DNA from: Maricaulis maris
GTDB taxonomy: Bacteria > Pseudomonadota > Alphaproteobacteria > Caulobacterales > Maricaulaceae
Length of the DNA stretch: 64,000 nt
Assembly: GCF_003634045.1 (NCBI RefSeq)
Contig: NZ_RBIM01000004.1
Location: forward strand, 1-64,000
Reading direction: 5' to 3'
In this document: positions 53,946 to 63,706 of the stretch, piece after piece
Position numbering within the stretch: position 1 is the stretch's first letter
Layout: each line of letters begins with the position of its first letter
Translations under genes and position numbers: made by a program
The notes under the pieces: model-generated
Database searches by the model: none
What the model was told of the DNA's origin: nothing
What the model saw: the letters and a program-made list of their open reading frames with translations, nothing else

Positions 53946-54958
53946 CCGCGTCCACCCCGTCCCGCCGTGCCGCCTTCGAGGTCGACACGACAGCCTATAA
54001 AGCCCAGCCGATCGCCGTGATCGGCTATGGCAGCCAGGGCCGCGCCCACGCCATGAACCTCAAGGAAAGCGGGTTTGACGTGACGGTCGGCGTCCGCCCC
54101 GGCGGTGCCGGCGAGACCAAGGCCAAGGCCGATGGCCTGAAGACGGCGACGCCGGACGAAGCCACCAAGGGTGCCAAGCTGATCGCCATCCTGACCCCGG
54201 ACATGAGCCATGAAGCCCTGTTCCGCGAGTCGATCGCGCCCAACCTGTCGGCCGGCGATGCGGTCCTGTTCGCGCACGGTTTCTCGGTCCATTTCGGCCG
54301 CGTCACCCCGCCAGAAGGCGTCGACATCATCCTCGTCGCCCCGAAAGGTCCCGGCGATCTGGTCCGCCGTGAATACGAGATCGGACGCGGCGTACCCTGC
54401 CTGTTTGCCGTCCAGCAGGACGCCACCGGCGAAGCCCGCAACCGGGCGCTGGCCTATACCGCCGGTATTGGCGGCGCCAATTCCGGCATCATCGAAACCA
54501 CATTTGCCGAAGAGACCGAGACCGATCTGTTCGGCGAACAGGCCGTTCTGTGCGGCGGCGCGACCGAGCTGGTCATGGCTGGCTATGAGACGCTGGTCGA
54601 TGCCGGCTACCAGCCGGAAGTGGCCTATTTCGAATGCCTGCACGAGCTCAAGCTGATCGTTGACCTCCTCTATGAGGGCGGCATGGCCAAGATGCATGAA
54701 TTCATCTCGGAAACGGCCATTTACGGCGATCTGCGCTCGGGCCCGCGCGTCATCAATGACGAGACCCGCGCCCGCATGCGCGAAGTCCTCAAGGACATCC
54801 AGGACGGCACATTTGCCCGCGACTGGATCACCGAGAACCAGGCCGGCAAGCCGCAATACCAAGCGCTCCTGCGCAAGGACCTGGAACACCCGATCGAGAA
54901 AACCGGTGCCGCCCTGCGCGCCGACATGCCGTGGCTGCAGCCCGGCGCCAATGCCTGA
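53942..54958 (+). CDS. ilvC: Ketol-acid reductoisomerase (class I)
   Basis: 338 residues, the short class I length. The NADPH motif is [15 protein letters not shown]; metal-binding and catalytic residues lie in the helical C-terminal domain ([31 protein letters not shown]). It converts acetolactate and acetohydroxybutyrate to the dihydroxy acids. It starts inside the ilvD stop and is followed by ilvB after 32 bases. Confidence 0.97.
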   Translation: MTASTPSRRAAFEVDTTAYKAQPIAVIGYGSQGRAHAMNLKESGFDVTVGVRPGGAGETKAKADGLKTATPDEATKGAKLIAILTPDMSHEALFRESIAPNLSAGDAVLFAHGFSVHFGRVTPPEGVDIILVAPKGPGDLVRREYEIGRGVPCLFAVQQDATGEARNRALAYTAGIGGANSGIIETTFAEETETDLFGEQAVLCGGATELVMAGYETLVDAGYQPEVAYFECLHELKLIVDLLYEGGMAKMHEFISETAIYGDLRSGPRVINDETRARMREVLKDIQDGTFARDWITENQAGKPQYQALLRKDLEHPIEKTGAALRADMPWLQPGANA

Positions 54959-54990
54959 CCCGGCCGTGACCGCAAGAAGGACTGAGTGAG

Positions 54991-56712
54991 ATGACGGCCC
55001 TGCCCGCCACCGAAATCGACGACACGGCGACCGCCGCCGCTGCCGCCCGCCCCGCCCCTCGACAGACCGGGGCGCACGCGGTCGTGCGCACGCTGGAAGC
55101 CCTGGGTGTCACCCGCGTTTTCGGCTATCCGGGCGGGGCCATCATGCCGGTCTATGACGCGCTGACCGGCTCGTCCCTGCAGCATATCCTGGTCCGCCAT
55201 GAGCAGGCCGCCGCCTTTGCCGCCGACGCCCAAGCGCGGTTGACCGGCAAGGCCGGCGTCTGCCTGGCGACCTCCGGCCCAGGGGCCACCAACCTGTTGA
55301 CCGGCATTGCCAATGCCTATCTGGACAGCGTCCCGATGATCATCCTGACCGGCCAGGTCCCGTCAGGGTTGATGGGCACGGATGCCTTCCAGGAAGTCGA
55401 TGTCTTCGGCATGTCGATGCCGGTCGTCAAACACTCGATCATCATCCGCGACCCGATGCGGATTCCGGAAATGATCGCCGAAGCCTTCGCGATCGCGGAG
55501 GGTGGCCGCCCCGGCCCCGTCCTGATCGACCTGCCGAAGGATGTCCTACAAGCCGAGGCGTACCCCACCCTACCCCCAGAGCCTCGGCCTGAGGCCGGGC
55601 CGTCGCAGCCGCCTGAATCAGACCTGGCAGCCGCGACGGCCCTGCTGGCCCAATCCAAACGCCCCGTCTTCTATATCGGCGGCGGCGTCACACTTGGCGG
55701 CGCGGTCGAGGCCGTGCGTGACTTCATGGCCCGCACCGGAATCCCGACGGTCGCGACGCTGAAGGGGCTGGGCTGTCCTGATCCGGACAGCGAGACCTTT
55801 CTGGGCATGTTGGGCATGCATGGCGGCCGCGCCGCCAATGTCGCCGTCGATGAGAGCGATTTGCTGATCTGCTGCGGCGCCCGTTTCGACGATCGGGCGA
55901 CCGGTCGGCTGGACAGTTTCGCGCCGGGTGCCCGCATCATCCATATTGATGGCGATGCCGCCGAGATCGACAAGTTGCGCCGGGCCGAGATCGGTCTGGC
56001 CGGCGACATCACCGCCATCCTGGCCGGCATCACCAATGACTGGTTGGACATCGCCGAATGGCGTGATGCCTGTGTCGATCGCAAACATCGCCACGCCTTT
56101 CGCTATGACGCGCCCGGATCCGGCGTCTACGCCCCGGCCATGCTGAAACAATTATCGGAGGCGGCCGGTGACGATTTCATCGCCGCCTGCGATGTCGGCC
56201 AGCACCAGATGTGGGTCGCCCAGCATTGCCGTTTCTCGCGCCCGGAACATCATCTGACCTCGGCCGGTCTGGGTGCCATGGGCTATGGCCTGCCAGCCGG
56301 GATCGGGGCTGCCATGACGCGGCCCGACGCCAAGGTCGTCACCATCACCGGCGACGGCTCGATCATGATGAATATCCAGGAGCTGGCGACCGCCCGTCGC
56401 TATGGCGTGCCGGTCAAGATCCTGCTGCTGGACAATGCCTCGCTGGGCCTGGTCCGGCAGTGGCAGGAATATTTCTTCGACCAGAATTTCTCCGAGATCG
56501 ACCTCTACGACAATCCCGATTTCGCGGAAGTGGCCCATGCCTTCGGTATCGAGGCCTTCACCGTTCACAGCCGCGAGGAAGTTCCCGCGGCCATCGACCG
56601 CCTGCTCAACGCCCGCGGCCCGATCCTCGCGCATGTCCTGATCGACCCGCGTGAGAATGTCTGGCCGCTGGTGCCGCCGGGCGCGTCCAATGCCGACATG
56701 ATGGAGGACTGA
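54991..56712 (+). CDS. ilvB: Acetolactate synthase large subunit
   Basis: 573 residues, a thiamine-diphosphate enzyme. It shows the catalytic Glu in RHEQAAAFAADAQAR, the central FAD-binding domain and the ThDP motif GDGSIMMNIQEL through LLLDN. It joins two pyruvates, or pyruvate and 2-oxobutyrate. Together with the small ACT protein next to it, it resembles the IlvG/IlvM pair. The first 25 residues are an Ala-rich extension. It is followed by the small subunit after two bases. Confidence 0.96.
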   Translation: MTALPATEIDDTATAAAAARPAPRQTGAHAVVRTLEALGVTRVFGYPGGAIMPVYDALTGSSLQHILVRHEQAAAFAADAQARLTGKAGVCLATSGPGATNLLTGIANAYLDSVPMIILTGQVPSGLMGTDAFQEVDVFGMSMPVVKHSIIIRDPMRIPEMIAEAFAIAEGGRPGPVLIDLPKDVLQAEAYPTLPPEPRPEAGPSQPPESDLAAATALLAQSKRPVFYIGGGVTLGGAVEAVRDFMARTGIPTVATLKGLGCPDPDSETFLGMLGMHGGRAANVAVDESDLLICCGARFDDRATGRLDSFAPGARIIHIDGDAAEIDKLRRAEIGLAGDITAILAGITNDWLDIAEWRDACVDRKHRHAFRYDAPGSGVYAPAMLKQLSEAAGDDFIAACDVGQHQMWVAQHCRFSRPEHHLTSAGLGAMGYGLPAGIGAAMTRPDAKVVTITGDGSIMMNIQELATARRYGVPVKILLLDNASLGLVRQWQEYFFDQNFSEIDLYDNPDFAEVAHAFGIEAFTVHSREEVPAAIDRLLNARGPILAHVLIDPRENVWPLVPPGASNADMMED

Positions 56713-56714
56713 TC

Positions 56715-57035
56715 ATGCGCACCTCTCTTCGTATTGAACTCGCTGACGCCGAAGGCGCCTTGATGCGGCTTATCGGTCTTGTGGAACGCCGCGGCTTCAC
56801 CATCGCCACACTCGACAAGGACGCGGCCAGCAATGGTCAGTCGACTGTCACCATGACGCTCGATGCCCGTGACGGCGCCCGCAACATGGACGTGCTGGCG
56901 CGCCAGGTCGCGCGCCTGCTCGACGTGCGCGGCGTCTTCACCCGTGACAACCACCCCCAGATTGCACCGGAGATCGCAGCCCAGGCGGCTGGCGGTCCGG
57001 ACCGATGGAGACAAGCATGTCCGCCCCGACACTGA
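56715..57035 (+). CDS. ilvN: Acetolactate synthase small (ACT) subunit, IlvM-like
   Basis: 106 residues, one ACT-type domain (LRIELADAEGALMRLIGLVERRGFTIATL), shorter than usual IlvN/IlvH (about 160) and close to enterobacterial IlvM. Loss of the C-terminal half often goes with weaker valine feedback inhibition in known isozymes; here that is inference. The last 19 bases overlap leuA. Confidence 0.88.
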   Translation: MRTSLRIELADAEGALMRLIGLVERRGFTIATLDKDAASNGQSTVTMTLDARDGARNMDVLARQVARLLDVRGVFTRDNHPQIAPEIAAQAAGGPDRWRQACPPRH

Positions 57036-58606
57036 GACCCGTAAACAGCCCGCAGCCGGACCGGTTGCAAATCTTCGACACCACGCTGCGCGATGGCGAA
57101 CAGGCGCCCGGCTTCTCGATGAATCCGGCGGAAAAACTGGAGATCGCCCGCCTGCTCGAAGCCATGCGCGTCGACACGATCGAGGCCGGCTTTGCCGCCG
57201 CTTCACCGGGCGACAGCGAAGCCATCCGCCTGATTGCCTCGGAAATCCGCAATTCGACCCTGTGCTCGCTGGCCCGTGCCACCGAGAAAGATATCGATGC
57301 AGCGGCCATCGCGCTGGAACCGGCTCGCCGCAAGCGCTTGCACATCTTCCTGGCCACCAGCCCGATCCACCGTGAAGCCAAGCTGCGCATGTCGCGACGC
57401 GAAGTGCTGCAGACCATCGAGCGCTGCCTCAAGCACGCCGCCGGAACCTTCGACGAGATTGAGTTTTCCGCCGAGGACGCGCTGCGCACGGAGCCTGACT
57501 TCCTGGTCGAGGCGATGAGCTGCGCCGCGGCCCATGGCGCCGACGTGCTGAATGTACCGGACACGGTCGGCTATTCCGAGCCGGACGAGATCCGCGCCGT
57601 GTTCGAACGCCTGATCGCCAAGGTCGAACGGCCCGAGCACGTGATCTTCTCGGCCCATTGCCACAATGATCTCGGCCTCGCCGTCTCCAACTCGCTGGCC
57701 GCCGTCAAGGGCGGCGCCCGCCAGGTCGAGTGCGCCATCAACGGCATCGGCGAGCGGGCCGGCAATTGCTCGCTGGAAGAGATCGTCATGGCGCTGCAGG
57801 TGCGGGCCGACATCTTCCCGGCCATCAGCCATGTCGATGCCACCAGGATCTGGGCCGCCAGCCAGCGCCTGTCGCGGGTGACTGGTGCCCCCGTGGCGCC
57901 GAACAAGGCGATTGTCGGCAAGAATGCCTTTGCCCACGAGGCCGGCATCCACCAACACGGCATGATCTCGGATCGCCGCACCTATGAAATCATGACCCCG
58001 GAAAGCGTCGGCGCGCCCGGCTCGGCCCTGGTGCTGGGCAAGCATTCCGGCAAGCACGCTTTGGTCCAGCGCCTGGCCAAGCTGGGTTATCAGCCCGACC
58101 CGGACAAGCTGAACCAGGTCTTCAAGGACTTCAAACATCTCGCCGACGAGCTGGGCGAGGTCAACGATGCCGACCTGGTCGCCATGATGGAGGGCTTTTC
58201 GCCCAGCGGCTCACGCTGGACCGTTCTGCGCACCGAGCTGCGCACCACGGCCGGCCGCCAGCCGAAACAGTTTGCCCGGGTAGAGCTGGAACATCCCGAC
58301 CGGGGTCGTGTCTCCGACATTGCCTCCGGCGACGGCCCGATGGCGGCGGCCTTCGCGGCGGTGCAACGCATCACCGGCACTGACGCGACCGTGATCGGAT
58401 TGGAAACGCGGATGCGTTCGACCACCACTGGCCGTGAATTTGTTGCCGATATCAGCGTCGACATCGCCGGCGAGACCTTCTCCGGCCGTGCCCGCGGCCC
58501 TGATGTCGTTACCGCAGCGATCGACTCGTTGCTCTTCACCCTCGATCGCGGCGAGGCCTATGGCCGGGCCGACATGACCCAAAAACAACCGGCCGCGGCC
58601 GTCTGA
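57017..58606 (+). CDS. leuA: 2-Isopropylmalate synthase
   Basis: 529 residues from ATG 57017 (GGAG just upstream; ATG 57005 is the alternative). The catalytic barrel has DTTLRDGEQAPG, HCHNDLGLAV and NGIGERAGNCSLEE. The C-terminal ~130 residues are the leucine-binding regulatory domain, so feedback control is expected. It condenses acetyl-CoA with 2-oxoisovalerate, the first step to leucine. Its start lies within the small-subunit gene. Confidence 0.97.
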   Translation: MSAPTLRPVNSPQPDRLQIFDTTLRDGEQAPGFSMNPAEKLEIARLLEAMRVDTIEAGFAAASPGDSEAIRLIASEIRNSTLCSLARATEKDIDAAAIALEPARRKRLHIFLATSPIHREAKLRMSRREVLQTIERCLKHAAGTFDEIEFSAEDALRTEPDFLVEAMSCAAAHGADVLNVPDTVGYSEPDEIRAVFERLIAKVERPEHVIFSAHCHNDLGLAVSNSLAAVKGGARQVECAINGIGERAGNCSLEEIVMALQVRADIFPAISHVDATRIWAASQRLSRVTGAPVAPNKAIVGKNAFAHEAGIHQHGMISDRRTYEIMTPESVGAPGSALVLGKHSGKHALVQRLAKLGYQPDPDKLNQVFKDFKHLADELGEVNDADLVAMMEGFSPSGSRWTVLRTELRTTAGRQPKQFARVELEHPDRGRVSDIASGDGPMAAAFAAVQRITGTDATVIGLETRMRSTTTGREFVADISVDIAGETFSGRARGPDVVTAAIDSLLFTLDRGEAYGRADMTQKQPAAAV

Positions 58607-58620
58607 CAGGACTTGAAACA

Positions 58621-59577
58621 ATGGCTATCCAGGAAACCGACTTCATCTGGCGCAATGGCGAACTGATCGACTGGCACGAAGCCCAGACCCATATTCTCTC
58701 GCACGCCTTGCATTACGGCTCCTCGGTGTTCGAGGGAATCCGCTGCTACAACACGCCAACCGGCCCGCAGATCTTCCGGCTGACCGACCATGTCCGGCGC
58801 CTGTTCAACAGCGCCAAGGTCTATCACATGCCGATCAATCACACCGAGGAAGAGGTCGAAGCGGCCTGCCGCATGGTGATCCGCGCCAATCATCTCAAGG
58901 ACGCCTATATCCGCCCGGTCGCCTTTTTCGGCTATGGCGGGATCGGCGTGCTGCCGGGCGCAGATACGAAGCCGGAAATCTGCGTCGCGGCCTTCCCCTG
59001 GGGCGCTTATCTGGGCGAGGAAGCCCTGACCAAGGGCGTCGATTGCTGCATCTCCTCATGGAGCCGCCCGGCCCCCAACACCATCCCGACCGGCGCCAAG
59101 GCCGGCGGCAATTATCTCTCCTCCATGCTGATCAGCCATGAAGCCCATTCGCGCGGTTTCGACGAAGGCATCGGGCTGGACGTCAACGGGCTGGTCTCCG
59201 AAGGCGCTGGCGAGAATATCTTCGTGGTCTCCGACGGGGTCATCCGCACCCCGCCGAGCTCGGCCTCCATCCTGTCGGGCCTGACCCGCGACAGCGTCAT
59301 CAAGCTGGCTGAGGCGGAAGGCTTTGACGTGCGCGAGCAGACCCTGTCGCGCGAGAGCCTGTATTTCGCCGACGAGATCTTCTTCACCGGTACGGCGGCC
59401 GAGATCACCCCGGTCCGCTCCGTCGACGGACATGTCGTGCGCGCCGGTGGCCGCGGCCCGATTGCGGAGCTGATGCAGGAGCGCTTCTTCGGCCTGTTCT
59501 CGGGCAAGACGCCGGACCGCCATGGCTGGCTGCAGCCGGTCCAGGACAATGCGATGGAGGTCCAGCATGTCGCCTGA
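58621..59577 (+). CDS. ilvE: Branched-chain amino acid aminotransferase
   Basis: 318 residues, PLP fold type IV. Motifs are [11 protein letters not shown] near the N-terminus, the PLP Lys in [10 protein letters not shown], and [10 protein letters not shown]. It makes Leu, Ile and Val from their 2-oxo acids. CAGGA precedes the ATG. The gene overlaps leuC by 11 bases. Confidence 0.96.
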   Translation: MAIQETDFIWRNGELIDWHEAQTHILSHALHYGSSVFEGIRCYNTPTGPQIFRLTDHVRRLFNSAKVYHMPINHTEEEVEAACRMVIRANHLKDAYIRPVAFFGYGGIGVLPGADTKPEICVAAFPWGAYLGEEALTKGVDCCISSWSRPAPNTIPTGAKAGGNYLSSMLISHEAHSRGFDEGIGLDVNGLVSEGAGENIFVVSDGVIRTPPSSASILSGLTRDSVIKLAEAEGFDVREQTLSRESLYFADEIFFTGTAAEITPVRSVDGHVVRAGGRGPIAELMQERFFGLFSGKTPDRHGWLQPVQDNAMEVQHVA

Positions 59578-61006
59578 GACTGAGCGCGCGGATCAAGCCC
59601 CGCGCTCGCTGTTCGACAAGGTCTGGGAGGCTCACCAGGTTCGCGCCGAAACGGACGAGACACCGGGCCTGCTCTATATCGACCTGCACCTGGTGCACGA
59701 GGTCACCTCGCCGCAGGCCTTCTCCGTGCTCGATGAGCGCGGCCTGGCCGTGCGCCGTCCCGACCGCACCCTGGCGACGATCGACCATTCGACACCGACG
59801 CTGGATTTCGCGCCCGGCGACACGCCGCCCTATGCGACAGCGGCGGCGCAAAGCCAGGTCGAGCGGCTGCAGGACAATACGAAAAAGCATGGCATCACCC
59901 TGCATGGCTGGGGCAGCGGCCATCGCGGCGTCGTGCATGTGATCGGCCCGGAACTGGGCGCGACCCAGCCCGGCATGACAATTGTCTGCGGCGACAGCCA
60001 TACCGCTACCCATGGCGCGTTCGGGGCGCTGGCCTTCGGCATCGGCACGACCGAGGTCGGTCATGTCCTGGCGTCGCAATGCCTGTTGCAACGCAAACCG
60101 AAATCGATGCGGGTCACCGTCGATGGTGAGGTCGCGAAGGGTATTTCCGCCAAGGACATCATCCTCGCTGTGATCGCGGAGATCGGTGTCGATGGCGGCA
60201 CGGGCTGCGTGATCGAATATGCCGGCAGCGCCATCGAAGCGCTCGACATGGAAGGCAGGATGACGGTCTGCAACATGTCGATCGAAGCCGGTGCCCGGGC
60301 CGGCATGATTGCTCCGGACGCAACGACATTTGACTGGCTGGAGGGCCGGGAGCACTGCCCGTCCGGCGCCGACTGGGACCAAGCCGTCGCACGCTGGAGC
60401 GCGCTGCGCAGCGATCCCGGCGCCCGGTTCGACCACGAAGTCATGATCGACGCCGCCAATATCCGCCCCATGGTCACCTGGGGCACGGCGCCGGATACCG
60501 GCATTGCCGTCAACACGCCCATCCCGCAGCCGCGCAGCGCCTCGCACCGGAAAGCCCTCTCCTATATGGGCCTGGAAGCCGGCATGCCGGTCGCCGGCGC
60601 CAAGGTCGATCAGGTCTTCATCGGGTCGTGCACCAATTCGCGCATCACCGATCTGCGCGAGGCGGCGACCATCATGAGCGGACGGCGGGTGGCCGAGGGC
60701 GTCCGCGCTCTCATTGTCCCCGGCTCGGTCGCGGTCCGGGCCCAGGCGGAAGCGGAAGGTCTCGACCGGATATTCCTCGAGGCCGGGGCCGAGTGGCGGC
60801 AGCCCGGTTGCTCCATGTGCATCGCGATGAATGGCGATCGCGGCGAGCCGGGCCAGCTGGTCGTCTCAACCTCGAACCGCAATTTTGAAGGCCGCCAGGG
60901 ACCGGGCGTGCGCACCGTGCTGGCCAGTCCGGCCACGGCTGCGGCGGCGGCCATTGCCGGTCATGTCATCGACCCGGCCGAGCTGATGGAGCCCGCCCAT
61001 GCCTGA
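59567..61006 (+). CDS. leuC: 3-Isopropylmalate dehydratase large subunit
   Basis: 479 residues of the aconitase superfamily. ATG 59567 follows GGAGG (59556-59560) inside ilvE. Substrate and cluster motifs are [25 protein letters not shown] and [11 protein letters not shown], the last two giving the three 4Fe-4S cysteines. It works with LeuD to isomerise 2- to 3-isopropylmalate. It overlaps leuD by eight bases. Confidence 0.97.
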   Translation: MSPETERADQAPRSLFDKVWEAHQVRAETDETPGLLYIDLHLVHEVTSPQAFSVLDERGLAVRRPDRTLATIDHSTPTLDFAPGDTPPYATAAAQSQVERLQDNTKKHGITLHGWGSGHRGVVHVIGPELGATQPGMTIVCGDSHTATHGAFGALAFGIGTTEVGHVLASQCLLQRKPKSMRVTVDGEVAKGISAKDIILAVIAEIGVDGGTGCVIEYAGSAIEALDMEGRMTVCNMSIEAGARAGMIAPDATTFDWLEGREHCPSGADWDQAVARWSALRSDPGARFDHEVMIDAANIRPMVTWGTAPDTGIAVNTPIPQPRSASHRKALSYMGLEAGMPVAGAKVDQVFIGSCTNSRITDLREAATIMSGRRVAEGVRALIVPGSVAVRAQAEAEGLDRIFLEAGAEWRQPGCSMCIAMNGDRGEPGQLVVSTSNRNFEGRQGPGVRTVLASPATAAAAAIAGHVIDPAELMEPAHA

Positions 61007-61586
61007 TCAAATCGACGATATCCGCCAGATCGACAGCCGCACTTTCGTGATCGACCAGGAAGACATCGACACCGACCAGATCATCCCGGCCCGCTTCCTG
61101 ACCACCACCAGCCGCGACGGTCTGGGCAAGCTGGCCTTTCACGACTGGCGTTATGATGGCGAGGGCAAGCCGCTGGACACGGTCTCGCTGAACAGTCTCG
61201 ACACGGCAGAGTGCCGGGTTCTGGTCGCCGGTCGCAATTTCGGCTGCGGCTCGTCGCGCGAACATGCGCCCTGGGCGCTGCATGATTTCGGCTTCCGCGC
61301 CGTCATCTCCAGCGAATTTGCCGACATTTTCCGCTCCAACTCGGCCCGCAACGGACTTCTCCCGATCGTGGCGCCCGAGGCGGCGCACAACTGGCTGCTC
61401 GCCAATCCGGGTGTCTCGATCAAGGTCGACCTCGCCAGCCAGCATGTCGATCTGGGCAATGGTCCCAGTTTCGACTTCGCCATAGAACCCTTTGCCAAAC
61501 ACTGCCTGATGGAGGGCACCGATCCGCTCGGCTTCCTGATGAGCCATGCCGATGCGATCGACGCATATGAGGCCGACCACGCATGA
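60999..61586 (+). CDS. leuD: 3-Isopropylmalate dehydratase small subunit
   Basis: 195 residues, swivelling aconitase domain. Motifs are [13 protein letters not shown] and [15 protein letters not shown]. Its stop overlaps the leuB start by ATGA. Forms a heterodimer with LeuC. Confidence 0.97.
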   Translation: MPDQIDDIRQIDSRTFVIDQEDIDTDQIIPARFLTTTSRDGLGKLAFHDWRYDGEGKPLDTVSLNSLDTAECRVLVAGRNFGCGSSREHAPWALHDFGFRAVISSEFADIFRSNSARNGLLPIVAPEAAHNWLLANPGVSIKVDLASQHVDLGNGPSFDFAIEPFAKHCLMEGTDPLGFLMSHADAIDAYEADHA

Positions 61587-62644
61587 CCTACCGCATCACA
61601 CTTTTGCCCGGTGACGGGATCGGACCGGAAATCACCGCTGTCGCCCGCGCCGTGCTGGAGCATGTCGCGGCCCTTGAGGGCTTTGGCGTCAGCTTCGAGA
61701 CGTGCGCCTTTGGCGGCGCCTCGATCGATGAATTCGGCGAACCGCTGACCGCGGCCACGCTGACGACCTGCCGGGCCTCGGATGCGATCTTCCTCGGCGC
61801 GGTCGGCGGACCAAAATGGGACCGCGCCGATATCCGCCCGGAAGCCGGCCTGCTGGCCCTGCGCAAGGCGCTCGGCGTCTATGCCAATCTGCGCCCGGCC
61901 GCCGTTCACCCGGCCCTGGCCGGCAAATCACCCCTGCGAGCGGACCTGGTGGCCGGCACCGATGTGCTGATCGTGCGCGAGCTGACCGGCGGGATTTATT
62001 TCGGGACGCGCGAGCGCAGTGCCGACAGCGCCAGCGACACTTGCACCTATTCGCGCGGCGAGATCGAACGGGTCGCCCGCATCGCCTTCCAGCAGGCCCG
62101 CCTGCGGCGCGGCAAGCTGACCTCGGTCGACAAGGCCAATGTGCTGGAAACCAGCCGTCTGTGGCGCGAAACCGTCTCCGAAATGGGCGCCCGCGACTTC
62201 CCCGATATCGAACTCGACCACATGTATGTCGACGCCGCCGCCATGCACATGCTGCGCGCCCCGGCGAGCTTTGACGTCATCGTCACCGAGAACATGTTCG
62301 GCGATATCCTCTCCGACGAAGCCTCCATGCTGCCCGGCTCGATCGGCCTTCTGGGCTCAGCCTCGCTGGGCGACCAGAAGCCGGGCCTCTTCGAACCCAT
62401 CCACGGCTCGGCCCCCGACATTGCCGGCCAAGACAAGGCCAACCCGTTCGGCGCCATCGAAGCGGTGGCGCAATTGCTGGAAAGCCTGGACGAGACGGGG
62501 GCGGCGAGACGGATCCGGGATGCTGTTGATGCCATGCATCAGGCTGGCGAATGGACGGGGGATCTGGGTGGTTCGTTGAGCTGTTCGCTGGCGGGGGTGA
62601 AGCTGGTGGAGCATTTGGAGGCGGAGGCTGTGGCGGCGGAGTAG
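61583..62644 (+). CDS. leuB: 3-Isopropylmalate dehydrogenase
   Basis: 353 residues. Signatures are LLPGDGIGPEI, the substrate Arg region with ELTGGIYFG, TENMFGDILSDEASMLPGSIG and HGSAPDIAG(Q)DKANP for NAD. It oxidatively decarboxylates 3-isopropylmalate, completing the leucine branch. It is the last gene of the operon; no clear hairpin was seen in the 46 bases before the convergent gene. Confidence 0.97.
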   Translation: MTYRITLLPGDGIGPEITAVARAVLEHVAALEGFGVSFETCAFGGASIDEFGEPLTAATLTTCRASDAIFLGAVGGPKWDRADIRPEAGLLALRKALGVYANLRPAAVHPALAGKSPLRADLVAGTDVLIVRELTGGIYFGTRERSADSASDTCTYSRGEIERVARIAFQQARLRRGKLTSVDKANVLETSRLWRETVSEMGARDFPDIELDHMYVDAAAMHMLRAPASFDVIVTENMFGDILSDEASMLPGSIGLLGSASLGDQKPGLFEPIHGSAPDIAGQDKANPFGAIEAVAQLLESLDETGAARRIRDAVDAMHQAGEWTGDLGGSLSCSLAGVKLVEHLEAEAVAAE

Positions 62645-62690
62645 GTGGTGCCCTCACGGCCGTTGCTACAGAACTAGAGCGGCTTCCATG

Positions 62691-63548
62691 TCAGTCGTTG
62701 CCAAACATCGCCGCAGGATCACCAAAAATGTCTCCGCGTACCGGCCTAAGCGTTATGATTGGGACGCCCGTATCGAACCCCCACGCCAACGCATTCCGAG
62801 CTAATGCCGACGTCAAACTTTCGTGGCATCGGCCGCTTGAAATAAGCACTTCCGGCAACAGTTCGAGAATTTGAGAGTTTATTTGGCCCAACGATAGGGC
62901 AAGACGGTGCACGTCTGGATTTGCTTCCGTTGACCAAGCAATATCCCCAGTAATGCCTTTGCCAGCTTGCACACGTAGGGGAGAAACCCTCAACTGCTCA
63001 ACAGCGAGGTCAAACTTTTCGCGATCTGCCTCAAATTTCTTTAGGGCGTCTTCAAGCAATAGCGTCTGCTCAACGAACGCAGAAATGTTCGCCAGACAAT
63101 CATGTTCGTTTGACTGAATGAGCAATGCAAAACAGCAGGCCGGCAATTCTCCGGGCGAATGGCTTCCGGTTATCCTTGATCGGACGAATGACCACCTATT
63201 CTGATGAGCAAGTTCTTCTAGAGCCAGACGGTTCCCCAAGACCACATGTGATGCGTTGCTAGACAAATAGTTGTTCGCTGCCAGAAAAGTGCTTATCAGC
63301 TGCGCGGCCTGCTCGTGGGACTGATCTCGCAATTGTCGACGATGCTGTTCCTCGGCAAGCTTTCGATTCAATTTTCCTGCATACCAAGCGCCACAGAACG
63401 CAGAGAGTAGCGTTGCACTCACCGTTAAAAGAGCGAAGGCGAAGCTGACCCAATCGTGCAAAAACTCTTGAGTGGGCAATTCTGTGGCTTCAATTCCTGC
63501 GAGATCAACCAGCCTATCCAGTCCGGGAAAATTTTTCGAAACAGCCAT
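62691..63548 (-). CDS. Hypothetical single-TM protein, lower GC than neighbours
   Basis: 285 residues with one membrane segment (about 34-55), followed by a basic, coiled-coil-like stretch (LNRKLAEEQHRRQLRDQSHEQ) and a helical C-terminal domain. The layout recalls phage- or island-borne accessory proteins of unknown role. Base composition is visibly less GC-rich than the ilv-leu operon and codon choice is mixed, which suggests recent acquisition. No family was recognised. Confidence 0.7.
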   Translation of the reverse strand: MAVSKNFPGLDRLVDLAGIEATELPTQEFLHDWVSFAFALLTVSATLLSAFCGAWYAGKLNRKLAEEQHRRQLRDQSHEQAAQLISTFLAANNYLSSNASHVVLGNRLALEELAHQNRWSFVRSRITGSHSPGELPACCFALLIQSNEHDCLANISAFVEQTLLLEDALKKFEADREKFDLAVEQLRVSPLRVQAGKGITGDIAWSTEANPDVHRLALSLGQINSQILELLPEVLISSGRCHESLTSALARNALAWGFDTGVPIITLRPVRGDIFGDPAAMFGND

Positions 63549-63706
63549 TGCGTCGTGCCGCCTCTACCTCGTCATTCGCGCACTGATGGATTGCTAGACG
63601 CACTGGCTAGCACCTTCTCGTTCGCCGTATCGCCTCAGCTGCGCCGCCTACGGCTAGGGCACCAATTTTTACGAAACTTCTCAGAACCGTAGTTAAAATG
63701 AGTTGT

